A stretch of 55,329 bases of DNA, from contig CAJQNB010000062.1 of assembly GCA_905479575.1 (NCBI GenBank), forward strand, positions 1-55,329, given 5' to 3'. The notes beneath the pieces were generated by a model, which saw only the letters and a list, made by a program, of their open reading frames with translations, searched no databases and was not told where the DNA came from. A program made the position numbers and the translations under genes. Positions 9,756-17,885 of this stretch are shown here, piece by piece (the first letter of the stretch is position 1; each line of letters begins with the position of its first letter). This DNA comes from an uncultured Pseudophaeobacter sp. Its GTDB lineage: Bacteria > Pseudomonadota > Alphaproteobacteria > Rhodobacterales > Rhodobacteraceae.

Positions 9756-10689
9756 TCTGGACGCGCTTCGTGCCGCCCTTTTGCAACATGGCAGGGTGTG
9801 CCGGGTTGTGATTGCCGCCATTCGTGGCTCATCGCCGCGGGAAGTGGGGGCAGCCATGCTGGTTTGGGACAAGGGACAAAGCGGCACCATCGGCGGCGGC
9901 GCGCTGGAGTTTGAAGCGGCAGAGACGGCACGCAGGCAAGACAGGAAAACCCGTCTCAGCACCCATGCCCTGGGACCGGATCTGGGCCAGTGCTGCGGCG
10001 GATCGGTTACTCTGGTCAGCGAGATCTATGACATGGAGGATTTTGCGCGACTGGACACGGAGGTCATTTTGCGCCCCGTCACGCCGGAGGCCGCCACAAG
10101 CCCGCCACTGGCCGTGAAGCGCCAGCTGGCGCAGCTGCGGGCGCAGGGACAACGCCCGCAGACACAACTGATGGATCACTGGATGCTGGAGCCGGTACAC
10201 AAGCCACAGCAAGATCTGTGGATTTGGGGGGCCGGTCATGTGGGGCGCGCCCTGGTTGATGTGCTGGCGCCCCTGCCGGATTTGGCTATCACCTGGGTGG
10301 ATACGGCAACGACGCGGTTTCCGGCGCATGTTCCAGCGGGCGTGACCATTCTTCCCGGCCAGGACCCGAGCCTCCTGCTGCGTCATGCACCGGTAAATGC
10401 ACAGCATCTGGTTCTCACCTATTCCCATGAGCTGGATCTGGCGCTATGCCACGGTCTGCTATTGCATGGGTTTTCCTTTGCGGGGCTTATCGGCTCGGCC
10501 ACCAAATGGGCGCGGTTTCGCAGCCGATTGGCAGCCCTGGGTCACAGCCCCGCTGAGATCGCCCGCATAACCTGCCCAATTGGCACCCCTGCCCTGGGCA
10601 AACACCCGCAAATGATTGCGGTCGGCGTCGCGGCAGAGCTGCTGGCGCGGGCGGCACGCAGAGAGATAAAAGAGGAGCGGCGCGCGTGA
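9745..10689 (+). CDS. xdhC: Xanthine dehydrogenase accessory protein XdhC
   Basis: A 314-residue chaperone that binds molybdenum cofactor, promotes its sulfuration and delivers it to XdhB. The N-terminal XdhC/CoxI domain shows RGSSPREVGAAMLVWDKGQSGTIGGGALE, and LGPDLGQCCGGSVTL carries the conserved Cys pair. The C-terminal Rossmann-type domain has WIWGAGHVGRALVDVL near residue 158 and YSHELDLALCHGLL. I start at ATG 9745 (MGFDLDALRAALLQHG), because the longer in-frame start at 9670 lies deep inside xdhB. The stop overlaps the GTG of the next gene (GTGA). It acts only on the enzyme encoded just upstream. Confidence 0.93.
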   Translation: MGFDLDALRAALLQHGRVCRVVIAAIRGSSPREVGAAMLVWDKGQSGTIGGGALEFEAAETARRQDRKTRLSTHALGPDLGQCCGGSVTLVSEIYDMEDFARLDTEVILRPVTPEAATSPPLAVKRQLAQLRAQGQRPQTQLMDHWMLEPVHKPQQDLWIWGAGHVGRALVDVLAPLPDLAITWVDTATTRFPAHVPAGVTILPGQDPSLLLRHAPVNAQHLVLTYSHELDLALCHGLLLHGFSFAGLIGSATKWARFRSRLAALGHSPAEIARITCPIGTPALGKHPQMIAVGVAAELLARAARREIKEERRA

Positions 10690-12203
10690 CTGAGGTACTC
10701 TTGAGCCTGAAAGGTCTGACCAAGGCCTACCCCGGTGTGGTGGCCAATGACGCTGTCTCCTTTGATATCGGCGCGGGTGAAGTGCATGCCCTGCTGGGAG
10801 AAAACGGCGCTGGGAAATCCACCCTGGTCAAAATGATCTATGGGCTGGTGAAACCCGACAGCGGCGAGATGACCCTGCGTGGCGCACCCTTTGCCCCCGG
10901 TGAGCCGCGTCAGGCCCGCGCCGATGGCATTGCCATGGTGTTTCAGCACTTTTCCTTGTTTGATGCGCTCAACGTTGCAGAAAACATCGCGCTGGGGATG
11001 GAAAACCCGCCTGCGCTGCGCGATCTGGCCACCAAGATCCGCCAGGTCTCAGAGGCCTATGGCCTGCCGTTGGATCCCTATCGCACCGTTGGCGATCTGT
11101 CCGCCGGGGAGCGCCAGCGGGTGGAGATCATTCGTTGCCTGTTGCAGGATCCAAAGCTGCTGATTATGGATGAACCCACCAGCGTGTTGACCCCGCAAGA
11201 AGTCGAAATCCTGTTTCTGACGCTGGAAAAACTGCGGGCTGAGGGCACCTCGATCCTTTATATCAGCCATAAGCTGGAGGAGATCCGCAGGCTCTGTGAT
11301 CACGCCACCATTTTGCGGCTGGGCAAAAACGTCGGCGAATGTGTTCCCGCCGAAACCTCGGCCAGTGAAATGGCGGAACTGATGGTGGGATCAGCGCTGA
11401 CTCCGCCAGAGCGTGGAGACCGCGATTTTGGGGCTGTGGCGCTGGACATTTCCGGGCTGTCGGTGCCGTCCCCCACGGCTTTTGGCACCGCGCTGCGCAA
11501 TGTGCATCTAACCGTGCGCCGTGGCGAGATCCTCGGTATTGGTGGCGTGGCTGGCAATGGCCAGGACGAGCTGCTGTCGGTGCTCTCTGGCGAGGTCCAG
11601 ACTGAGGCTGATGCGGTCAAACTGGGCACCGATCCCATTGGCCAGCTTGGGCCGGTTGCACGGCGCGCGCTTGGCCTGTTGACCGCGCCCGAAGAACGCC
11701 TGGGCCATGCTGCCGCCCCTGATATGAGCCTGACCGAGAATGCCATGCTCACCGGAGCCACCCGTGAGGGGCTGGTAAAGAACGGCTTTCTCAAATGGGG
11801 AGCTGCCAGGGACTTTGCCAAGCGAGTGATCAAGGACTTTGACGTGCGCACGCCGGGGCCGGAGAATGCTGCCCGCTCGCTGTCGGGTGGTAACCTGCAG
11901 AAATTTGTCATTGGCCGCGAGGTGTTGCAACGCCCCGAGGTTCTGGTGGTGAACCAGCCCACCTGGGGGGTTGATGCCTCGGCGGCGGCTGCCATTCGCC
12001 AATCGCTGCTGGACCTGGCCGCAGGCGGCTGCGCCGTCATCTGCATCAGCCAGGATCTGGATGAACTGATGGAAATCTCTGACAGCTTTGCCGCCCTGAA
12101 TGAGGGCCGCCTGTCTGCGCCGCGTCCTGCTGCGGGGTTAAGCGTGGAAGAAATCGGCCTGATGATGGGCGGTGCCCATGGCATGGAGGTGGCACATGTT
12201 TGA
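10686..12203 (+). CDS. Nucleoside/purine-type ABC transporter, tandem ATP-binding protein
   Basis: A 505-residue ATPase with two fused nucleotide-binding domains, in the sugar/BMP-family arrangement (YufO/NupO or RbsA type). NBD1 has Walker A GENGAGKSTLVK (about residue 38), signature LSAGERQRVEI and Walker B LLIMDEPTSVLTP. NBD2 has a degenerate Walker A, GVAGNGQDELL, with signature LSGGNLQKFVIGREVL, as is normal in this group. It starts with GTG overlapping the xdhC stop. Position between xdhC and two permeases, with a BMP binding protein at the end, argues for uptake of purine bases or nucleosides that feed xanthine dehydrogenase; the exact substrate is inferred. Confidence 0.9.
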   Translation: MTEVLLSLKGLTKAYPGVVANDAVSFDIGAGEVHALLGENGAGKSTLVKMIYGLVKPDSGEMTLRGAPFAPGEPRQARADGIAMVFQHFSLFDALNVAENIALGMENPPALRDLATKIRQVSEAYGLPLDPYRTVGDLSAGERQRVEIIRCLLQDPKLLIMDEPTSVLTPQEVEILFLTLEKLRAEGTSILYISHKLEEIRRLCDHATILRLGKNVGECVPAETSASEMAELMVGSALTPPERGDRDFGAVALDISGLSVPSPTAFGTALRNVHLTVRRGEILGIGGVAGNGQDELLSVLSGEVQTEADAVKLGTDPIGQLGPVARRALGLLTAPEERLGHAAAPDMSLTENAMLTGATREGLVKNGFLKWGAARDFAKRVIKDFDVRTPGPENAARSLSGGNLQKFVIGREVLQRPEVLVVNQPTWGVDASAAAAIRQSLLDLAAGGCAVICISQDLDELMEISDSFAALNEGRLSAPRPAAGLSVEEIGLMMGGAHGMEVAHV

Positions 12204-12269
12204 CACCCTATGCCGTGAGATCGCCTTTGGCGGGAATATTTGGGGAAAGATAAAACAGGGGGCCGCGCA
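12204..12269 (+). repeat. Second copy of the TATTTNNGGNAAGATNAA repeat tail
   Basis: The 66-base gap between the ATPase and the first permease holds GGCGGGAATATTTGGGGAAA followed by GATAAA (repeat core 12237-12254). It shares TATTTNNGGNAAGATNAA with the xdhB insertion, but the GC hairpin that should precede it is reduced to a short CGCCTTTGGCG stem. It is therefore a partial copy. No second gene fits here. The permease frame could open at ATG 12240 inside the repeat, but 12270 is better. Confidence 0.55.
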
Positions 12270-13352
12270 ATGATCCGGCTAGAGAAACGACCGCAGCCGT
12301 CACGGGCCTGGTCACTGGCCACGCCGCTGTTGGCGGTTCTGGCAACCATGATTGCCGGGGGCTTGCTTTTTGGAATCCTCGGCAAAGACCCGGTAGAGGC
12401 TATTCGCACCATTTTCTGGGAGCCGCTGTTTGGCGAGTTTGCCTTTTATTACCGCCCGCAGCTTTTGGTCAAAGGCGCGCCTTTGGTGCTGATCGCCATC
12501 GGTCTGTCGCTGGGGTTTAAGGCCGGTATCTGGAACATCGGCGCCGAGGGGCAGTATATCATGGGCGCCCTGTTTGGCGCCGGTGCGGGTCTTGCCTTTT
12601 ATCCAACAGAGGCCTGGTACATCTTTCCGCTGATGGTCATCGCAGGGGGCTTTGGCGGTTGGGTCTGGGCAATGATCCCAGCCTTTCTAAAGGTCCGCTT
12701 TGGCACCAATGAAATCCTTGTCTCCTTGATGCTGGTCTATGTGGCGGAGCAATTTCTGGCCTCTATGTCATTGGGTTTGCTGAAAAACCCCGAAGGTCAT
12801 GGATTTCCCGGGTCGCGCAACCTGCAACAATATGACAGCGCCTATAACGCTGACCTGATTGCGGGCTCTGGCATGCACTGGGGCGTGGTGGCAGCGCTGA
12901 TTGCGGTGATCTTTGCCTATGTGCTGCTGAACCGCCATATTACCGGCTACCACATCCGCCTGACCGGCGAGGCCCCCCGCGCAGCACGCTTTGCCGGGGT
13001 CAATCCAAGCCGGTTGATCCTGTTCTGCCTTGGCACCTCCGGCATGTTGGCTGGTCTGGCAGGCATGTTTGAGGTCTCCGGCCCGTCGGGGCAGGTCAGT
13101 ATTGATTTTAACGTTGGCTACGGCTTTACGGCTATTATCGTCGCCTTTCTGGGGCGTCTGCACCCCGTGGGCATCCTGCTCGCTGGGGGGCTGATGGCGT
13201 TGACTTACATTGGTGGCGATATCGCACAATCCAACCTGCAGCTGCCATCCTCGGCCATTCAGGTGTTCCAGGGTATGTTGCTGTTTTTCCTGCTGGCCTT
13301 TGATCTGTTGACCAATTTCCGCATCTCGCTTGGCAAACCGGAGGTCGCGTAA
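12270..13352 (+). CDS. ABC transporter permease (BMP/nucleoside family), first subunit
   Basis: A 360-residue inner-membrane permease of the BPD_transp_2 family (YufP-like). Hydrophobic segments start near residue 20 (LATPLLAVLATMIAGGLLFGIL). The family loop LSLGFKAGIWNIGAEGQYIMGALFGA lies near residue 80 and VRFGTNEILVSLMLVYVAEQF near 145. The C-terminal half has GFTAIIVAFLGRLHPVGILLAGGLMA. ATG 12270 (MIRLEKRP) is preferred over the ORF-opening ATG ten codons upstream, which falls in a repeat. The stop overlaps the next start by one base (TAATG). It should pair with the next gene to form the heterodimeric channel. Confidence 0.9.
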   Translation: MIRLEKRPQPSRAWSLATPLLAVLATMIAGGLLFGILGKDPVEAIRTIFWEPLFGEFAFYYRPQLLVKGAPLVLIAIGLSLGFKAGIWNIGAEGQYIMGALFGAGAGLAFYPTEAWYIFPLMVIAGGFGGWVWAMIPAFLKVRFGTNEILVSLMLVYVAEQFLASMSLGLLKNPEGHGFPGSRNLQQYDSAYNADLIAGSGMHWGVVAALIAVIFAYVLLNRHITGYHIRLTGEAPRAARFAGVNPSRLILFCLGTSGMLAGLAGMFEVSGPSGQVSIDFNVGYGFTAIIVAFLGRLHPVGILLAGGLMALTYIGGDIAQSNLQLPSSAIQVFQGMLLFFLLAFDLLTNFRISLGKPEVA

Positions 13353-14272
13353 TGGATCTTTCTGCAATTAATCCCGTCCTGCTCATTGCCTCGCTGATGG
13401 TGGCAGCCACACCGCTGTTGTTTGCCGCTATTGGTGAGCTGGTGGTGGAGAAATCCGGTGTGCTGAACCTCGGCGTCGAGGGGATGATGATCATTGGCGC
13501 GGTGGCGGGCTTTGCCACGGCTGTGGAAACAGGTTCACCGCTGCTGGGGTTTGTCGCCGCTGCTGGGGCTGGCGCGACCCTGTCTGTGCTGTTTGCTATT
13601 CTCACTCAATACGCCCAGGCCAATCAGGTGGCTTCTGGCCTGTCGCTGACGCTGTTTGGCCTCGGCATGTCTGCCCTGTTGGGGCAGTCCTATGTGGGAG
13701 TGAAACCGCCTCAGATGGAAAAGCTGGACATTCCGGTGCTCAGCGATCTGCCGGTTGTCGGCCCGATCCTGTTTGGCCATGACCTCATGCTATATGTGGC
13801 GCTGGTCTTGATTGCCGCTGTTTGGGCCGTGATCAAATTCAGCCGGATTGGTCTGGTGCTGCGTGCGGTGGGGGAAAACCATGATGCCGCCCATGCCCTG
13901 GGATACAAGGTGGTGCGCATCCGCATCATGGCGATCCTGTTTGGGGGCGCCTGTGCAGGGCTTGGCGGTGCCTACATCAGCCTGATCCGGGTGCCGCAAT
14001 GGACCGAGGGCATGACCGCAGGAATCGGCTGGATCGCCCTGGCTTTGGTGGTCTTTGCCAGCTGGAAACCCTGGCGTGTGTTGCTGGGTGCCTATCTTTT
14101 TGGCGGTGTAACCGTTGTTCAGCTTAATCTTCAGGCTGCCGGCGTTGCCATCCCGGTGGAGTATCTGGCAATGTCGCCCTATCTGATCACCATTCTGGTG
14201 CTCGTTATCCTATCGGCTGATAAGAGCAGCGCACCTGCTGCTTTGGGTCGCAATTTCCACGCTGCGCGCTGA
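13352..14272 (+). CDS. ABC transporter permease (BMP/nucleoside family), second subunit
   Basis: A 306-residue inner-membrane permease, YufQ-like, with about eight hydrophobic segments. Family hallmarks are ELVVEKSGVLNLGVEGMMIIGAVAGF (about residues 29-54) and ANQVASGLSLTLFGLGMSALLGQ. The segment RVPQWTEGMTAGIGWIALALVVFASWKPWRVLLGAYLFGG is typical of the second permease of nucleoside importers. It starts directly at the stop of the first permease, so the two are translationally coupled. It is followed by a GC-rich stem-loop and then the binding protein gene. Confidence 0.9.
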   Translation: MDLSAINPVLLIASLMVAATPLLFAAIGELVVEKSGVLNLGVEGMMIIGAVAGFATAVETGSPLLGFVAAAGAGATLSVLFAILTQYAQANQVASGLSLTLFGLGMSALLGQSYVGVKPPQMEKLDIPVLSDLPVVGPILFGHDLMLYVALVLIAAVWAVIKFSRIGLVLRAVGENHDAAHALGYKVVRIRIMAILFGGACAGLGGAYISLIRVPQWTEGMTAGIGWIALALVVFASWKPWRVLLGAYLFGGVTVVQLNLQAAGVAIPVEYLAMSPYLITILVLVILSADKSSAPAALGRNFHAAR

Positions 14273-14296
14273 TTTATTGGCGGGCGGCCTACGACT

Positions 14297-14320
14297 TGCC
14301 CGGGGCTACGCCCCTGGGCA
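14297..14320 (+). promoter_or_regulatory. Intercistronic stem-loop before the BMP binding-protein gene
   Basis: TGCCCGGGGC-TAC-GCCCC(T)GGGCA forms a 10-bp stem with one bulged T, with no U-run behind it. It sits between the second permease and the binding-protein gene. Such hairpins often act as mRNA processing or stability elements that raise the level of the binding protein over the membrane subunits. That role is inferred. Confidence 0.45.
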
Positions 14321-14350
14321 CAACTAAAACCAAAACGGGGGATCCCTTTG

Positions 14351-15424
14351 ATGAAACTGACCAATCTCATGACCAGCGCCGCAGTGGCCTTTGGTCTTGC
14401 AACCGCAGCCCTGGCTGACGATCCGACCAAGGTCGGCTTTGTCTACGTTGGCCCCGTCGGTGACGGCGGCTGGACCTACGAGCATAACCAGGGCCGCAAG
14501 GCGGTTGAGGCCGAGTTCGGCGACAAGGTCGAAACAGTCTATGTTGAAAACGTTGCCGAAGGCCCCGATGCCGAGCGCGTGATCACCCAGATGGCGCTAC
14601 AGGGCGCTGACCTGATCTTTACCACCTCTTTTGGCTACATGGACCCCACCATCAATGTTGCGGCCAAATTCCCGGATGTAAAATTCGAGCACGCCACCGG
14701 CTACAAAAACGCCGACAACGTTTCGACCTATTCCGCCCGTTTCTATGAGGGTCGCGCGGTTCAGGGCACCATTGCGGGCCACATGACCGAAAGCAACATC
14801 GTGGGCTACATCGGATCCTACCCGATCCCCGAAGTCATCCGCGGCATCAACTCGGCCTATATCCACGCCAAGAAAGTAAACCCTGACGTCACTTTCAAGA
14901 TCGTCTGGGCCTTTACCTGGTTTGACCCCGCCAAAGAAGCCGACGCCGCCAAGGTTCTGATTGAACAGGGCGCCGACGTGATCCTGCAGCACACCGATTC
15001 TACTGCGCCTCAGGCTGCGGCCCAGGCTGCTGGCAACGTCATCACCTTTGGTCAGGCCTCCGATATGGCCGAATACGGTCCAAAACCCCGCGTCTCCTCC
15101 ATCATCGACGACTGGGCGCCTTACTACATCGCCCGGACACAGGCCGTTATGGATGGCACCTGGGAAAGCAAGAGCACCTGGGATGGGATCGGCGCCGGCA
15201 TGGTTGGCATCGGTGAAATCTCCGACGCGGTTCCTGCTGACGTGAAAGCTGCCGCCCTGGCAATGAAAGCCTCCCTGGCGGATGGCTCCTATCACGCCTT
15301 CACCGGCCCGCTGAACAAACAGGACGGTTCTGCCTGGTTGGCAGAGGGTGAAACCGCCGATGACGGCACCCTGGCTGGTATGAACTTCTATGTTGAAGGC
15401 ATCGAAGGCGATATCCCACAGTAA
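14351..15424 (+). CDS. BMP family ABC transporter substrate-binding protein (purine/nucleoside)
   Basis: A 357-residue periplasmic binding protein with a clear signal peptide (MKLTNLMTSAAVAFGLATAALA, likely cut after ALA). The mature part starts DDPTKVGFVYVGPVGDGGWTYEHNQG, the BMP/PnrA-family opening; no lipobox Cys is seen, so it is probably soluble. Later signatures include SFGYMDPTINVAAKFPDVKFEHATGY and the VNPDVTFKIVWAFTWFDPAKEADAAKVLIEQGADVI segment. ATG 14351 has GGGGG about eight bases upstream; the TTG just before it is not needed. It closes the purine operon before a strong terminator. BMP proteins bind purine nucleosides in known cases; context points to the same here. Confidence 0.92.
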   Translation: MKLTNLMTSAAVAFGLATAALADDPTKVGFVYVGPVGDGGWTYEHNQGRKAVEAEFGDKVETVYVENVAEGPDAERVITQMALQGADLIFTTSFGYMDPTINVAAKFPDVKFEHATGYKNADNVSTYSARFYEGRAVQGTIAGHMTESNIVGYIGSYPIPEVIRGINSAYIHAKKVNPDVTFKIVWAFTWFDPAKEADAAKVLIEQGADVILQHTDSTAPQAAAQAAGNVITFGQASDMAEYGPKPRVSSIIDDWAPYYIARTQAVMDGTWESKSTWDGIGAGMVGIGEISDAVPADVKAAALAMKASLADGSYHAFTGPLNKQDGSAWLAEGETADDGTLAGMNFYVEGIEGDIPQ

Positions 15425-15449
15425 GCCTTTGCAGCATTACAACTAAGAC

Positions 15450-15476
15450 GGCCCGCCCTAACAGGCGGGCCTTTTT
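15450..15476 (+). terminator. Rho-independent terminator of the purine operon
   Basis: GGCCCGCC-CTAACA-GGCGGGCC is a perfect 8-bp GC stem with a six-base loop (15450-15471), followed by TTTTT. It lies 25 bases after the binding-protein stop codon, ending the xdhABC-transporter transcript. Confidence 0.92.
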
Positions 15477-15721
15477 GTTAAGACGCCACCTCACCTACTA
15501 TTGGTAAAGCCCCTGTTAAGGCTGGGTTAGACCTTTTGATCAACACCACCGTAATCGCCTTGGGCGGGACAGAGCAGCCTATGTGAGACCGGAGGCAACG
15601 ACGGCCGCCAGCGATCCTTCGCGGCCTGTGCAGCAACAAATCCACGGTTTAACATGACGGTTCCAAGGGCAAAGTCCGCAGGGAATGCTGCCGCGGGTTG
15701 GCGCCGACGGCCACCTGGCGC

Positions 15722-16618
15722 TTAGGGTGGCGGGCTGAAATAGGTTTCCGCAAAGGCGGTAAACGCCTGAATGATTGGCCGCTTCAGCGCCGCGCCGCGA
15801 TGGGCAAGGGCGATCTGATGCCGCGGAGGGCACCCGGCGAGGGGCACGCGGATGACCGGACTGCCATCATAGCAGGGTCCGTCTGGCAGGTCGGTCGCCA
15901 GCAGACCAACGCCAAGCCCGTTGGCCACCATTGACCGCAGCATTTCGATCGAGCCGGTTTCATAGCCCACCTTCACCGGGACAGTTGCATTCTGTAACAA
16001 AGACAGGAAATAGCCGCGACTGTGAGGCAGGTTCATCAGGATGACCGGCTCCTGCGCCAGATCTTGGGCGCGGACGCTGGGCTGCTGTGCCATCCTGTGC
16101 TCCTGCGGCAGCAGCGCGTAGGGCTCCGCTGCCATCAGAGGTGTGATGACAAAATCCGACGGAATGCCAAAATCATACAGCAGCGCCAGGTCAATCCGGC
16201 CTTCGCTGAGCCAATCGAACAGCGTTTGCAGGTCGCCTTCAAGGATGCGGACTTCGGCGTCGGGGCGAGCGTCCAGAAAGCGGCGCACCAGCTGCGGCGC
16301 ATAGCGCGGGCCGAGGGTTGAAAACACCCCCAGGTTCAGGAACTCCGGCGTGCCCTCACCACCGCTCAGCATCCAGCGCGCCTGTTGCTCCAACTCGCGC
16401 AGCTGGGCAAGCTTGTGCTGCCCAAACGGGGTCAGCTCCATGCCGCGGCCGGGGATGCGGACAAAAAGCTTCTGGCCGAACACCTCCTCGCAGCGGGCAA
16501 TCGCCAGCGACACTGAGGGCTGCGAGGTGTTCAGAGCGCGGCTTGCTGCAGCGGTGCTGCCGGTGTCCGCGACGGCCAGCAGTATTTCGACCTGGCGAAA
16601 GTTCAGTGGTATATTCAA
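15722..16618 (-). CDS. LysR family transcriptional regulator
   Basis: A 298-residue LysR-type regulator. Residues 4-63 are the winged helix-turn-helix (LNFRQVEILLAVADTGSTAAASRALNTSQPSVSLAIARCEEVFGQ), and residues 90-295 are the periplasmic-binding-like effector domain. It is transcribed divergently from the CoA-transferase/acyl-CoA dehydrogenase pair, with only 85 bases between the starts. The spacer has repeated ATACCT blocks and a GGTATA-N10-TATACC inverted repeat overlapping its own start, fitting autoregulation and control of the divergent operon. The effector is unknown; an acyl-CoA or carboxylate is a guess from context. Confidence 0.92.
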   Translation of the reverse strand: MNIPLNFRQVEILLAVADTGSTAAASRALNTSQPSVSLAIARCEEVFGQKLFVRIPGRGMELTPFGQHKLAQLRELEQQARWMLSGGEGTPEFLNLGVFSTLGPRYAPQLVRRFLDARPDAEVRILEGDLQTLFDWLSEGRIDLALLYDFGIPSDFVITPLMAAEPYALLPQEHRMAQQPSVRAQDLAQEPVILMNLPHSRGYFLSLLQNATVPVKVGYETGSIEMLRSMVANGLGVGLLATDLPDGPCYDGSPVIRVPLAGCPPRHQIALAHRGAALKRPIIQAFTAFAETYFSPPP

Positions 16619-16662
16619 ATGGGTATACCTCTCATACCTACATTGTATTTCCAGATATACCT
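16608..16662. promoter_or_regulatory. Candidate LysR operator cluster in divergent promoter
   Basis: GGTATA (16608-16613) and TATACC (16624-16629) form a perfect inverted repeat with ten bases between, resembling LysR T-N11-A sites. Direct repeats of the half-site follow: TATACCT at 16624, CATACCT at 16633, TATACCT at 16656. The left arm overlaps the LysR start codon. This is what regulator-binding plus activation sites look like between divergent genes, but binding is inferred. Confidence 0.5.
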
Positions 16663-16703
16663 ATTCCAAGACTATTCACCAGCAGGCAATTGATGGTGAA
16701 TGT

Positions 16704-17885
16704 ATGTTCGAAAATGACAAAAAAGCTGACCGCAGGCCGCTTGAAGGTGTCCGGGTGTTGGATTTCTCGCGGGTTCTGGCCGGACCGTATTGCACAGCGC
16801 TAATGGCAGACCTGGGCGCAGAGGTGATCAAGGTTGAGCCCCCTGCAGGCGATGACTACCGCCACATCGGTCCGTTCAAGGAAGGCGAGAGCCTGCTGTT
16901 CCAATCGGTGAATCGTGGCAAGAAGTCTCTCGTTTTGGATCTGAAATCCAAAGACGGCGCGGCGGCCGCTGCGGCGTTGGCGGCGCAGTGTGACGTGCTG
17001 GTGGAAAACTACCGCCCTGGTGTGATGGAACGGTTCGGGCTGGGGCCGGAGAAACTCTGCGCAGCCAATCCCCGCTTGGTCTATGTTTCTGTGTCCGGGT
17101 TCGGCCAGACTGGCCCGAACCGGCTGCTGCCGGCCTATGACATCATCATCCAGGCGATGAGCGGGCTGATGGATATGACCGGCGCCGAGGACGGCCCGCC
17201 GATGATGGCCGGAGAAGCCTTTGCTGACGTGTCAGGCGGCATGTTCGCCGCCTTCGGGGCGATGGTGGCGCTGTTCGACCGCACCCGCAGCGGCAAGGGG
17301 CGGCATGTTGATCTGGCGCTTTATGATGCGCTGGCCTCGATGATGCCGGTGGCGGCCTGCCGGGCACTGATGGCAGGTGAGACGCCCAAGCGGACGGGCA
17401 GCAAACACGCGCTGTCAGCCCCCTTCGGCACCTATCCAGCCGGGGATGGAAGTTTCACCGTCGCGGTGCTGAATGACCGGCTGTTTGCGCGTTTCGCAGC
17501 AACCATTGGCGCGCCGGAGCTGCCAGAGGACCCGCGTTTTGCCAGCGATGCCTTGCGGCGGCATAACGAACCTGCGCTGGCACAGCATATCGAAAGCTGG
17601 TCTGCGGCCCGCAGCGCACAGGATGCGGTGGCGGTTCTGTCCGAGGCGGGCATTCCAGCTGCGGCCCTGTGTACGGTGCCCGAGGCCTGGGGCTCAGCGC
17701 AGGCGCAAGCGCGCGGGCTGGCCTCGACGGTAGAGCACCCTGCCCTTGGCACCCTCACGGTGCCGGAACAGCCGGTGCATTTCAGCGGGGCGCCAAGAGG
17801 CGGACGCCAGTCTGCGCCCGCCCTGGGCGCCCACACTCAGGACATTCTGCACCAACTGCAACAAAAACAGGGAGAGCCCCAATGA
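16704..17885 (+). CDS. CaiB/BaiF (class III) CoA-transferase family protein
   Basis: A 393-residue class III CoA-transferase, moving CoA between carboxylic acids in the cytoplasm. The N-terminus reads PLEGVRVLDFSRVLAGPYCTALMADLGAEVIKVEPP (residues 12-47), and GFGQTGP is at 132-138. The catalytic Asp is most likely Asp175 in GEAFADVSGG. ATG 16704 (MFENDKK) was chosen because the longer open frame begins inside the divergent LysR gene. The stop overlaps the acyl-CoA dehydrogenase start (ATGA), so the two are coupled. Together they suggest activation and then oxidation of a short or branched acyl-CoA; the substrate cannot be read from sequence. Confidence 0.9.
   Translation: MFENDKKADRRPLEGVRVLDFSRVLAGPYCTALMADLGAEVIKVEPPAGDDYRHIGPFKEGESLLFQSVNRGKKSLVLDLKSKDGAAAAAALAAQCDVLVENYRPGVMERFGLGPEKLCAANPRLVYVSVSGFGQTGPNRLLPAYDIIIQAMSGLMDMTGAEDGPPMMAGEAFADVSGGMFAAFGAMVALFDRTRSGKGRHVDLALYDALASMMPVAACRALMAGETPKRTGSKHALSAPFGTYPAGDGSFTVAVLNDRLFARFAATIGAPELPEDPRFASDALRRHNEPALAQHIESWSAARSAQDAVAVLSEAGIPAAALCTVPEAWGSAQAQARGLASTVEHPALGTLTVPEQPVHFSGAPRGGRQSAPALGAHTQDILHQLQQKQGEPQ

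Noticed and set aside
16350..16703. In-frame upstream extension of the CoA-transferase
   Set aside because: The extra 118 codons are antisense to the LysR helix-turn-helix region and lack homology; the family starts near MFENDKK.
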